The translations under genes were made by a program, and so were the position numbers. 17,534 nt of DNA from an uncultured Collinsella sp. (GTDB lineage Bacteria; Actinomycetota; Coriobacteriia; Coriobacteriales; Coriobacteriaceae), in NCBI GenBank assembly GCA_900554595.1, contig USHZ01000017.1:1-17534 (forward strand). Direction: 5' to 3'. Shown here in pieces: positions 1 through 7,678 of the stretch (the first letter of the stretch is position 1; each line of letters starts with the position of its first letter). Below the pieces are notes generated by a model. It saw nothing but the letters and a program-made list of their open reading frames with translations. It searched no databases and was not told the DNA's origin.

Positions 1-1847
<1,847 letters not shown>

Positions 1848-1872
1848 TCGAGTTCCGTCATCCTAACGATTG

Positions 1873-1912
1873 AGGCCCGGCTCCGCGTCATCAGACGGAG
1901 CCGGGCCTTTTT
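1873..1912 (+). terminator. Rho-independent terminator of glmS
   Basis: A perfect 13-bp GC-rich stem (AGGCCCGGCTCCG at 1873-1885 with CGGAGCCGGGCCT at 1896-1908) encloses a 10-nt loop and ends in a run of five T. It starts 26 nt after the glmS stop codon. This is a textbook intrinsic terminator. Confidence 0.95.
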
Positions 1913-1920
1913 GTGTGGAG

Positions 1921-1959
1921 AAACCACCACAAAGGCGCCTGTCCCCTTTGTGGTGGTTT
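1921..1959. repeat. REP-like perfect inverted repeat (15-bp arms, 9-nt loop)
   Basis: AAACCACCACAAAGG (1921-1935) pairs perfectly with CCTTTGTGGTGGTTT (1945-1959) around the loop CGCCTGTCC. It lies between the glmS terminator and the convergent regulator gene, whose stop is only 8 bp away. The T-tract is weak on both strands, so it is not a typical terminator, although it could end the minus-strand transcript. The loop and inner stem, read on the minus strand as ACAAAGGGGACAGGCGCC, resemble the hairpin at 14656-14683. This fits a dispersed REP-type element of the kind mobilised by TnpA-REP (RAYT) proteins in other bacteria. The structure is seen directly; the family assignment is inference. 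Confidence 0.7.
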
Positions 1960-1966
1960 TGGCAGG

Positions 1967-2698
1967 TTAGCGGAGCTTGCTGGTCTCGAAGTACTTGGGA
2001 TATTGGTCTAGGACCTCGGTCTGGTTGCGGAACATCATATGCAGGTGCTTGCTGACCAAAAAGCTCGCCTCGATGGGGTCGCGGCCGGCGATGGCACGGC
2101 GGATTTGCTTGTGATCGTTAACAATCTCCTGATTGTCGAGCCTCTGCGTGGCGGCGCGCAGCCAGCGGAAGCGCTCCAGGTCGGCATTGGTCGCCTCGAG
2201 CCACGACCACACGGTGCTGCGGCACGCGATGCTAAAGATCATGCGGTGCATGAGGTTGTCGCTTAAAAAGAAGCCGATGCGATCCTCCTCGGCCATGGTC
2301 TTTTCCTGCAGCGCGATGGCTCGGTCGAGCTGCTCGATGCCTGCCGAGGTGGCACGGGCGCAGCACTCCACAATCACCTGCTTTTCCAGGTGCTCGCGAA
2401 TGTAGCAGGCGCTCTCGGCAAGAGTGAGGTTGATGGGCGAGACATAGGTGCCGCTTTGGGGCACGGTACGCACCAGGCCCTCTTGCGCCAGACGCACCAG
2501 CGCCTCGCGCACAGGGGTGCGCCCCATATCGAGGTCGTCGCAAAGCTGCTTGACGCCTAGCTTTTCGCCCGGCTTGTAGTCCAGGTAGACGATTTTGCGT
2601 CGAATGGTGTGGTAGGACTGGTCCTGTAGGCTCGTTTCCTGCTCGCCGACGTGCATCGATTCTTCCATAGTGCCTCGCAACCGTTCTATCACACTCAT
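1967..2698 (-). CDS. GntR-family transcriptional regulator, FCD (FadR-like) subfamily
   Basis: A 243-aa, probably dimeric, ligand-responsive DNA-binding protein. An N-terminal winged helix (about residues 25-88) carries the typical GntR recognition segment MGRTPVREALVRLAQEGLV followed by the wing SGTYVSPI. A helical FCD effector domain (about 95-225) retains the expected metal-binding pattern: Asp147 and His151 (SDNLMH), His196 (NDHKQI) and His218 (SKHLH). Such domains usually bind small organic acids or amino-acid-derived ligands; the ligand here cannot be read from sequence. It is divergent from the UPF0324 membrane protein across a 163-bp gap, the usual arrangement for a regulator and its target. 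The start is uncertain: ATG 2698 has no clear Shine-Dalgarno, while the in-frame ATG at 2668 has GCGAGG four bases upstream and would give 233 aa. Confidence 0.9.
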   Translation of the reverse strand: MSVIERLRGTMEESMHVGEQETSLQDQSYHTIRRKIVYLDYKPGEKLGVKQLCDDLDMGRTPVREALVRLAQEGLVRTVPQSGTYVSPINLTLAESACYIREHLEKQVIVECCARATSAGIEQLDRAIALQEKTMAEEDRIGFFLSDNLMHRMIFSIACRSTVWSWLEATNADLERFRWLRAATQRLDNQEIVNDHKQIRRAIAGRDPIEASFLVSKHLHMMFRNQTEVLDQYPKYFETSKLR

Positions 2699-2861
2699 AT
2701 ATCAGCTGTTAATTATGCCGCGAATCGGCTCTCCGCGGTGGGTAATTCGGCTGTCGCCCAAGAACTATTGCGGCATCTTAGTCTGCATTTGCGCGGGGCT
2801 GTGCTCAATGTTGCCGTATCATAAGCCGTCGCAAACGTGAAATAGAAAGAAGGAATCCCAT
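2699..2861. promoter_or_regulatory. Divergent promoter/operator region between GntR regulator and UPF0324 gene
   Basis: This 163-bp region holds a nested dyad at 2711-2747. AATTA (2711-2715) pairs with TAATT (2743-2747), and inside it CCGCG (2718-2722) pairs with CGCGG (2734-2738). That is a candidate operator for the adjacent GntR protein. The plus-strand gene has a purine-rich ribosome-binding site (GAAAGAAGGA) shortly before ATG 2862. I could not assign convincing -35/-10 pairs on either strand. Confidence 0.4.
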
Positions 2862-3896
2862 ATGCAACTGGCGAATATCGTACGCGAGCGCTGGAAGGGC
2901 GTCTTGTTCTGCCTGATCGTCGCCATCCCCGCGACGTTACTCGGCAAACAGATTGAGGTGGTCGGTGGTCCGGTGTTTGCCATCCTCTTTGGCATGGTCC
3001 TGGCACTCGTCTTTCCCAAGAATCGTCGCGAACAGCTCGCCGCCGGTGTCACCTATACGTCTAAAAAAGTCTTGCAGTACGCGGTAATCCTGCTTGGCTT
3101 TGGCATGAACCTCTCGCAGATTCTGTCCAAAGGCGCTCAGTCGCTGCCGATTATCGTGGCGACGATCTCGACCTCGCTTGTCATCGCCTTCGTGCTCTGC
3201 CGCGTTATGAACGTGCCGGGCAAGATCGCGACGCTTGTGGGCGTGGGTTCGTCGATTTGCGGCGGTTCTGCCATCGCCGCGACCGCGCCCGTCATCGATG
3301 CCGACGATCGTGAGATTGCCCAGGCTATTTCGGTCATCTTCCTGTTTAACGTTATCGCGGCGCTCGTGTTCCCGACGCTCGGCGGCATGCTCGGCCTGAC
3401 CAACGAGGGCTTTGGCCTGTTTGCCGGCACCGCCATCAACGACACCTCGTCGGTAACGGCTGCGGCGAGCGCCTGGGACAGTATGCATCCCGGCGCCAAT
3501 GTGCTCGAGAGCGCCACGGTGGTCAAGCTCACCAGGACACTGGCCATTATTCCCATCACGTTGGTCCTCGCATGCTGGCAGATGCATCTGGCGCGCAAGG
3601 CCGGCGGCGACGCCAAAAGCACGTTCTCGCTTAAGCGCGCGTTTCCCATGTTCGTGCTGTTCTTTGTGCTGGCGAGCGTAATCACCACGGTGCTTCAGCT
3701 TCCTGCATCCATTACGGCGCCTATCAAGGAGCTGTCGAAGTTCTTTATCGTGATGGCCATGGCGGCTATTGGTTTTAATACCGATATCGTCGAGCTGGTC
3801 AAAAAGGGCGGCAAGCCCATCGCCCTGGGCTTTTGCTGCTGGATTGGCATTGCGTGCATGAGTTTGGGAATGCAGCACGTGCTGGGAATCTGGTAG
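2862..3896 (+). CDS. YeiH/UPF0324 family integral membrane protein (putative sulfate exporter family)
   Basis: A 344-aa polytopic membrane protein with roughly nine to ten hydrophobic segments, the usual size for UPF0324 (Pfam Cons_hypoth698). Family hallmarks are the glycine/serine-rich motif GVGSSICGGSAIAA (residues 127-140), AGTAINDTSSVTAA (188-201) and KLTRTLAIIP (222-231), along with the N-terminal PVFAILFGMVLAL helix. The family is commonly labelled 'putative sulfate exporter', but the transported substrate is not firmly established for most members, so no specific substrate is claimed. In E. coli and other bacteria yeiH-type genes lie next to a regulator. Here the partner is a divergent GntR/FCD protein instead of a LysR protein, suggesting ligand-dependent control by 1967-2698. 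No intrinsic terminator follows; the next sequence is the structured region 3949-4037. Confidence 0.9.
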   Translation: MQLANIVRERWKGVLFCLIVAIPATLLGKQIEVVGGPVFAILFGMVLALVFPKNRREQLAAGVTYTSKKVLQYAVILLGFGMNLSQILSKGAQSLPIIVATISTSLVIAFVLCRVMNVPGKIATLVGVGSSICGGSAIAATAPVIDADDREIAQAISVIFLFNVIAALVFPTLGGMLGLTNEGFGLFAGTAINDTSSVTAAASAWDSMHPGANVLESATVVKLTRTLAIIPITLVLACWQMHLARKAGGDAKSTFSLKRAFPMFVLFFVLASVITTVLQLPASITAPIKELSKFFIVMAMAAIGFNTDIVELVKKGGKPIALGFCCWIGIACMSLGMQHVLGIW

Positions 3897-3948
3897 AGAA
3901 GTAGCTTATTTGCGTGCTGCGTGCTGGCGAGCGCATGCCCGCGGTGGA

Positions 3949-4013
3949 GCGATAGGAGCTCTTGCGGGTATGGCTTGTCCGCAGGTTTATAGGTCCCGAA
4001 GAGCTCTTATCGC
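3949..4013 (+). repeat. Long imperfect inverted repeat / stem-loop (19 bp, 26-nt loop)
   Basis: Bases 3949-3968 pair with 3995-4013: GCGATAGGAGCTCTT-g-CGGG against CCCGAAGAGCTCTTATCGC. That is 19 pairs with one G-U wobble and one bulged G (3964). Each arm contains the palindrome GAGCTC. No T-run follows, so it is not a standard terminator of the upstream transporter. It may be an RNA structure (attenuator, small RNA or 3'-end stabiliser), a protein-binding dyad or a relic of a small mobile element. The pairing is seen directly; function is unknown. Confidence 0.7.
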
Positions 4014-4037
4014 CCCGCCAGGATGGCGATGCGGGGC
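4012..4037 (+). repeat. Second hairpin abutting the 19-bp stem-loop
   Basis: GCCCCGC (4012-4018) pairs with GCGGGGC (4031-4037) around a 12-nt loop. Its 5' arm overlaps the last two bases of the preceding stem, so the two structures stack or partly compete. There is no following T-tract. Confidence 0.5.
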
Positions 4038-4069
4038 AACTCATATACTCGCAGGACGGCGGCTTCTGC

Positions 4070-4112
4070 CCTATAGTGTTTGGTGAGCAATATCGTTCAA
4101 TTTTGAAACACT
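4070..4112 (+). promoter_or_regulatory. Candidate promoter -10 with overlapping palindromes upstream of the AAA+-like regulator
   Basis: CTATAGTG supplies a -10-like TATAGT about 85 nt before the start of the next gene; no good -35 is visible. AGTGTTT (4075-4081) and AAACACT (4106-4112) form a 7-bp inverted repeat. Inside it TTCAA-TT-TTGAA (4096-4107) is a smaller perfect palindrome. Overlapping dyads just downstream of a -10 box are typical of repressor sites. The assignment is inference. Confidence 0.35.
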
Positions 4113-4161
4113 CGCCTGCGCGGCCGTCGGTGGCGGCGTGGCGCCGAGGACGGGGCGCAAT

Positions 4162-5379
4162 ATGAACAGTGACGCCAAGCTACAAATCTTGATCGAGGCC
4201 TTGGCTGCTGCCGGGGCCTCGGCGTTGGCAATCGATGGGCATGGACACGTGGCGATATCGACCATGGATGATGCCGCGCTCGAGCAAGATGTCGCGGCAT
4301 TTGTCGCCGAGCGCCTGGGGCGCGTGGGCAACGGCATGCGCCTGGTGATGGGGCATGCGGGAGGGCGCTTGAGCCTTACGGTGCGTCCGGTCGCCAAGGA
4401 ATACGGCGCGCTTTGGGTGGTCGTGGTCCGCGAGGTGCACGGTGTGGCGGCACACGCGGGTATTGAGTGGCTTAACGCAGATGAGGTCGAGGCGCGCTAC
4501 GAGGCAAGCGCGTACGGTATTGTCGAGGGTGCCGCTGCGGTCGCTGGCCCCGTCTGCGAAAGCTATGCCCGCGGCGTGCCCCTCATGTTGGAGGGCGAGC
4601 TGAGTGCCGGCCAGGCGGAGATTGCAAAGCGCCTCTATCTGGATGGGCCTTATGCCGACGAACCCTTTGTGTCCGTGGCACTTGACGAGCTCACAGATCG
4701 CGGCTGGCGCCATCTGCTCAAAAGCTCGGAATCGCCGCTGTTCCAGGCAAGGCTGACCCTTTGTATTGGCGGCTGGCATGCACTTTCGCCGCAGCGTCTG
4801 CGCGAGCTTGTCTCTACGATGACCGACACGGCGCTGGCCGCACGTTGCCATGTGATTCTGACGGCAAACGATATGCCGGGCGGTGGCGAAAGCGATCAGG
4901 CCGCTTTTGTAACCGAGCGCTTGGCGTGCGCAGTAAGTGTGGCACCCGCGATTGCCGAGCAGGGTGGCGCATCGAAAAAGGTTGCGCAGTATTTGTCATA
5001 TCTGTCAGATGTCTTTGGAACTGCCGCCCCGAGTATGTCCGAGGAGGCCGCCTCGACGCTCAACGGCTATCGCTGGCCACGCAACTATCTGCAGCTTCGC
5101 GAGGTCTCGGAACGACTCTATATATTAGTAGGGCCGGGTGTGGCGGAGCGCACGGTGGCGGAGGAGGTACTCGCCCAGGAGGACGTCATCAAAACCGCAA
5201 CCTTTGGCGCTCCGACGCTCGACAGCGACCTGTATATCCTGCGTCCACTGGCCGACACCGAACGCGACATCGCACGGCTGGTCGTAGGCTACCTTCGGGG
5301 CAACCGGACCCGCGCTGCCGAGGTGCTGGGAATAAGCCGCACGACCCTGTGGCGCTTGCTGAAGGACGATGACCGCTGA
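4162..5379 (+). CDS. Degenerate sigma-54-activator-like (AAA+) regulator with Fis-type HTH
   Basis: A 405-aa protein (413 aa if an upstream GTG at 4138 is used) that I read as a decayed bacterial enhancer-binding protein. Residues 133-176 follow the start of that AAA+ domain (alternate-site effector, then 'PFVSVALDEL'), but the GExGTGKE Walker A is replaced by GELSAGQAE (145-153), losing the Lys. The Walker B region reads LTLCIGGWHAL (198-208) without the acidic pair. Later landmarks survive: CHVILTAND (229-237), FVTERL in place of the FRxDLYYRL segment, YRWPRNYLQLREVSERLYIL for the WPGNVREL block (from 303) and a terminal HTH, RAAEVLGISRTTLWRLLK (384-401). No GAFTGA sigma-54 contact loop is seen. 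It probably binds DNA but should neither hydrolyse ATP nor drive sigma-54 promoters. ATG 4162 is preferred, with GAGGACGGGG upstream. Target genes may be the surface cassette that follows. Confidence 0.75.
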   Translation: MNSDAKLQILIEALAAAGASALAIDGHGHVAISTMDDAALEQDVAAFVAERLGRVGNGMRLVMGHAGGRLSLTVRPVAKEYGALWVVVVREVHGVAAHAGIEWLNADEVEARYEASAYGIVEGAAAVAGPVCESYARGVPLMLEGELSAGQAEIAKRLYLDGPYADEPFVSVALDELTDRGWRHLLKSSESPLFQARLTLCIGGWHALSPQRLRELVSTMTDTALAARCHVILTANDMPGGGESDQAAFVTERLACAVSVAPAIAEQGGASKKVAQYLSYLSDVFGTAAPSMSEEAASTLNGYRWPRNYLQLREVSERLYILVGPGVAERTVAEEVLAQEDVIKTATFGAPTLDSDLYILRPLADTERDIARLVVGYLRGNRTRAAEVLGISRTTLWRLLKDDDR

Positions 5380-5390
5380 GCGAGGCATCC

Positions 5391-5419
5391 GTGACCGCGT
5401 GCGGTGCGTGTGCTACAGT
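5391..5419 (+). promoter_or_regulatory. Predicted sigma-70-type promoter for the single-pass membrane protein gene
   Basis: GTGACC (5391-5396) and TACAGT (5414-5419) are spaced by exactly 17 nt, and each matches the consensus at four of six positions. The predicted start of transcription is near 5426. This rules out the GTG at 5404 as start of the following gene and favours ATG 5464 or ATG 5431. Confidence 0.5.
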
Positions 5420-5463
5420 CCAAAGCAGTAATGTTTCGATTGTGTTACGGCGTGCGGGGGCGT

Positions 5464-6048
5464 ATGGCGGAGACTTCAAAACCAAACCGGAATAGACGGA
5501 GCGCGGCTCCAGTTAACCGCCGCACGACGTCCCGGACGTGGGGCAAGCACGCGTCGGGGTTCGACGGTTCGTTCAAGCGCACCAAATACGGCTATCCTTC
5601 GGCAAGCGCTCGTTTGGCCATGCAGGCCGAGTCGTCGCTGCGGGGGCGCAAGCGCGTGGTGGGCTCTAAGCTCAAGCACGACGGAACGCTGGGCTACATT
5701 AGCCGCGGTGCGGCTCGCCGCAGTGGGCTCAATCCTGCTGGCTGGCATCGCTACGTGCCGATTGCATTTGTTGTTGCGGTGATTGTGATCGCACTTGCCG
5801 CACTTGGCTACGCTGGCGGCGGGGTCGACCTGAGTGCGATGTTCAAGTCTGCCGAGCTCGCGCATGCCGGCACGGAGCTTGTTGAAGGCGCTCAGGCCCA
5901 GACGGGCGTGGCGCCTCAGCGCGGTATTGTTGCCGCTGCCGCAACGATCGCCGATGCCCAAAAGGGCGAGGACACGGACAGCGAGGTTAGCGAAACCAGT
6001 GCAAACGGCGTGGATTCGCAGGTCACGCCCATAACACAAGGCCAATAA
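5464..6048 (+). CDS. Single-pass membrane protein of unknown function
   Basis: I do not recognise this protein. From ATG 5464 (GCGGGGGC just upstream) it is 194 aa; the same frame stays open to GTG 5404 (214 aa). About 95 N-terminal residues are strongly basic and rich in Arg, Lys, Ser and Gly, with short clusters such as NRNRRSAAPVNRR and SLRGRKRVVGSKLK. One transmembrane helix follows (YVPIAFVVAVIVIALAALGY). The C-terminal part of about 75 residues is Ala/Thr/Ser-rich and acidic near its end (KGEDTDSEVSET). By the positive-inside rule the basic part faces the cytoplasm and the acidic tail the cell surface. It lies 160 bp before the sortase-substrate gene on the same strand, so an envelope role is plausible but unproven. 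The basic region could bind nucleic acid or anionic lipid. Confidence 0.75.
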   Translation: MAETSKPNRNRRSAAPVNRRTTSRTWGKHASGFDGSFKRTKYGYPSASARLAMQAESSLRGRKRVVGSKLKHDGTLGYISRGAARRSGLNPAGWHRYVPIAFVVAVIVIALAALGYAGGGVDLSAMFKSAELAHAGTELVEGAQAQTGVAPQRGIVAAAATIADAQKGEDTDSEVSETSANGVDSQVTPITQGQ

Positions 6049-6130
6049 GTCACAGAACCATCACACTAAGTCGCTGTTTGGGGCCAATGAGTGAGCAAAA
6101 AAGCAGCAATGTTGTTTCATATGGAACTCA

Positions 6131-6160
6131 TTAGTCGCAATTTGTAAAAAGGGCTATACT
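6131..6160 (+). promoter_or_regulatory. Predicted promoter of the SPATG surface protein gene
   Basis: A good -10 box TATACT (6155-6160) lies 47 nt before the start codon. The best-placed upstream hexamer is TTAGTC (6131-6136, 18-nt spacer), a weak -35. AATGAGT (6086-6092) and ACTCATT (6126-6132) form a 7-bp inverted repeat that overlaps this -35, a possible regulator site. The start codon has a strong GAGGAG Shine-Dalgarno at 6194-6199. Confidence 0.45.
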
Positions 6161-6207
6161 ACTAGGCACTTAAAGGTCTACAAGCTGCAAGTTGAGGAGT
6201 ACCTAAC

Positions 6208-6771
6208 ATGAAGAAGAGATTCATGGCAGCACTGAGCGTTCTCGCTCTTGCCCTGGCTCTGCCCGTGGCTGCTTTCGCCGCCCCGAGCCCGGCCAACACC
6301 ACCGCCACCGGCGCCAACAACGTGACCGCCAGCGTTAACAACGCTAACGTCAAGGTTGTTTCCACCACCAAGAACGCCGAGGGCACCCCTGCCGACGCCA
6401 ACGTGGTCGCTTCCTTTGAGATTACCGAGACCGTCGAGGGTACCGTTTCTGAGTCCAACCCGCTGACCGTCACCTTCACCCTTGGCAAGGCTTACGCCAA
6501 CGCCAAGGTTACCGTCTATGTCCAGCACAACGACGGTAGCAAGGAGACCCTGAACCTCACTGCCGACAACAACGGCAATGTTACCTTTAAGGTCACCAAG
6601 CTCTCGACCTACACCATCGTGGCTGAGAAGACCGCTGCTGGCGCTGCTACCACCGACAACGGTGCTAAGTCCCCGGCGACCGGCGTGAACACCACCGCCG
6701 TTGCCGCTGTGGCTGCTGTTGCCGCTGCTGGCGCTGCCTGCGCTTTTGTTGCTCTTCGCAAGAACAACTAG
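6208..6771 (+). CDS. Small secreted surface protein with SPATG sortase sorting signal
   Basis: A 187-aa precursor. A Sec signal peptide (MKKRFMAALSVLALALALPVAAFA) has a predicted cut after AFA, near residue 24. The mature part begins with a Thr/Asn/Ala-rich stretch. A beta-rich domain of about 70-80 residues follows, ending in NNGNVTFKVTKLSTYTIVAEK, which looks like an Ig-like or carbohydrate-binding-style fold. A short TAAGAATTDNGAK linker leads to a cell-wall sorting signal: SPATG, an Ala/Val-rich membrane helix and the positive tail RKNN. SPxTG is not the class A LPxTG form but matches the (S/P)PxTG motif known for the class B sortase of Clostridioides difficile. A class B sortase lies directly downstream and is the obvious anchoring enzyme. 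Codon bias, a strong ribosome-binding site and a dedicated terminator suggest high expression. The adhesive or structural role is unknown. Confidence 0.9.
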   Translation: MKKRFMAALSVLALALALPVAAFAAPSPANTTATGANNVTASVNNANVKVVSTTKNAEGTPADANVVASFEITETVEGTVSESNPLTVTFTLGKAYANAKVTVYVQHNDGSKETLNLTADNNGNVTFKVTKLSTYTIVAEKTAAGAATTDNGAKSPATGVNTTAVAAVAAVAAAGAACAFVALRKNN

Positions 6772-6777
6772 CACACA

Positions 6778-6830
6778 TACGGTTTCAACCGTAAGATTTG
6801 AGGACCCGTACTTGTGCGGGTCCTTTTTTT
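6778..6830 (+). terminator. Palindrome plus Rho-independent terminator after the surface protein gene
   Basis: A 7-bp perfect palindrome (TACGGTT-tc-AACCGTA, 6778-6793) precedes a terminator. AGGACCCGTA (6801-6810) pairs with TGCGGGTCCT (6815-6824) around the tetraloop CTTG, including one U-G wobble, and is followed by seven T (6824-6830). The sortase start codon is only 28 nt beyond, so sortase and LCP expression may depend on readthrough. Confidence 0.92.
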
Positions 6831-6857
6831 GGCCGATTTACAGGGTAAGGGAACACC

Positions 6858-7676
6858 ATGGCACAGCAGCCGCAGGGCAAGCATATGGAAGTTAAGCATA
6901 TGGACGACTCGGACAAAAAGCGTCGCGCCACGATACTCAAGGGCGTTTTCGTAGTGTTGTTGCTGGTCGCAGTCGGCTGCGGCGGCTACGTGCTCTATAT
7001 GAATCATCTAGAGCAGCAGCGCGCCGAGGAGATGAGTGCAACGGGCAAGCCCGCCACGAAGGTCGAATCAAAGGGCAAGGAGCTGCCGGACAACCCCATC
7101 GACTTCGCTCCGCTCATTCAGGAGAATGCCGATATCTATGCGTGGCTCTACATTCCGGGTGCGGATATCAACACGCCCTTGCTGCAGAGCACGACGGACG
7201 ACCTGTTTTATCTGGACCACGACAAGGACGGCAAGTACGACCCCTACGGCACAGCGTTTAGTCAGATGGCAAACGCGCGCGATTTTAGCGATCCCGTGAC
7301 GGTAATCTACGGCCATGTGAACGGCGGCGTGTTCCACAACTTGCATAATTTTGAGGACGCGGACTTCTTTAACGAGAACGGCGAGTTCTATATCTACACG
7401 CCAGGCCATATTCTGACGTACAAGATTGTCTCGGCCTATCAATATGACGACCGCCACATTCTCAACTCGTTTAACTTTGCCGACCCTGCCGTGCGCCAGG
7501 ACTACTTTAATTCGGTCTGCAATCCGGACGCATTGCTCAAAAATGTACGTGACGGCGTGACACTTGATGCAGATAGTAAGATTGTGCAGTTGAGCACCTG
7601 CATGCTCGATAGTTCGCAGGGCAACTCGCGCTATATTGTCAGCGGTGTGTTAACAAGCGACCAGGAGACAAAATAG
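6858..7676 (+). CDS. Class B sortase
   Basis: A 272-aa membrane-tethered cysteine transpeptidase that cleaves a sorting motif between Thr and Gly and joins the protein to a cell-wall amine. A charged cytoplasmic N-terminus is followed by a transmembrane helix (about residues 29-48) and the sortase barrel. The catalytic triad is visible: His153 in VIYGHVNGGVFHNL, Cys248 in QLSTCMLDSSQGNSRY and Arg258. Class B is indicated by DIYAWLYIPGADINTPLLQ, the YLDHD and FSD segments, the long insertion before the cysteine and the S-T-C...RYIVSG ending. ATG 6858 has AAGGGA five bases upstream; a later in-frame Met at residue 10 lacks comparable support. Its likely substrate is the SPATG protein directly upstream, and it is translationally close-packed with the LCP gene (2-bp gap). 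The pairing is strongly suggested by context, not shown. Confidence 0.95.
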   Translation: MAQQPQGKHMEVKHMDDSDKKRRATILKGVFVVLLLVAVGCGGYVLYMNHLEQQRAEEMSATGKPATKVESKGKELPDNPIDFAPLIQENADIYAWLYIPGADINTPLLQSTTDDLFYLDHDKDGKYDPYGTAFSQMANARDFSDPVTVIYGHVNGGVFHNLHNFEDADFFNENGEFYIYTPGHILTYKIVSAYQYDDRHILNSFNFADPAVRQDYFNSVCNPDALLKNVRDGVTLDADSKIVQLSTCMLDSSQGNSRYIVSGVLTSDQETK

Positions 7677-7678
7677 TC

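Noticed and set aside
2937..3878. Antisense frame (313 aa) opposite the UPF0324 gene
   Set aside because: Composition is Arg/His/Asp-rich with no hydrophobic core, and the plus strand carries diagnostic family motifs.
5404..5463. GTG 5404 as start of the single-pass membrane protein
   Set aside because: It lies within the predicted promoter and upstream of the expected transcription start, and has no ribosome-binding site.
6061..6150. Imperfect direct repeat (AGTCGCtgTTTG / AGTCGCaaTTTG) before the surface protein gene
   Set aside because: Only about 10 matching bases, with unequal flanks; too weak to separate from chance.
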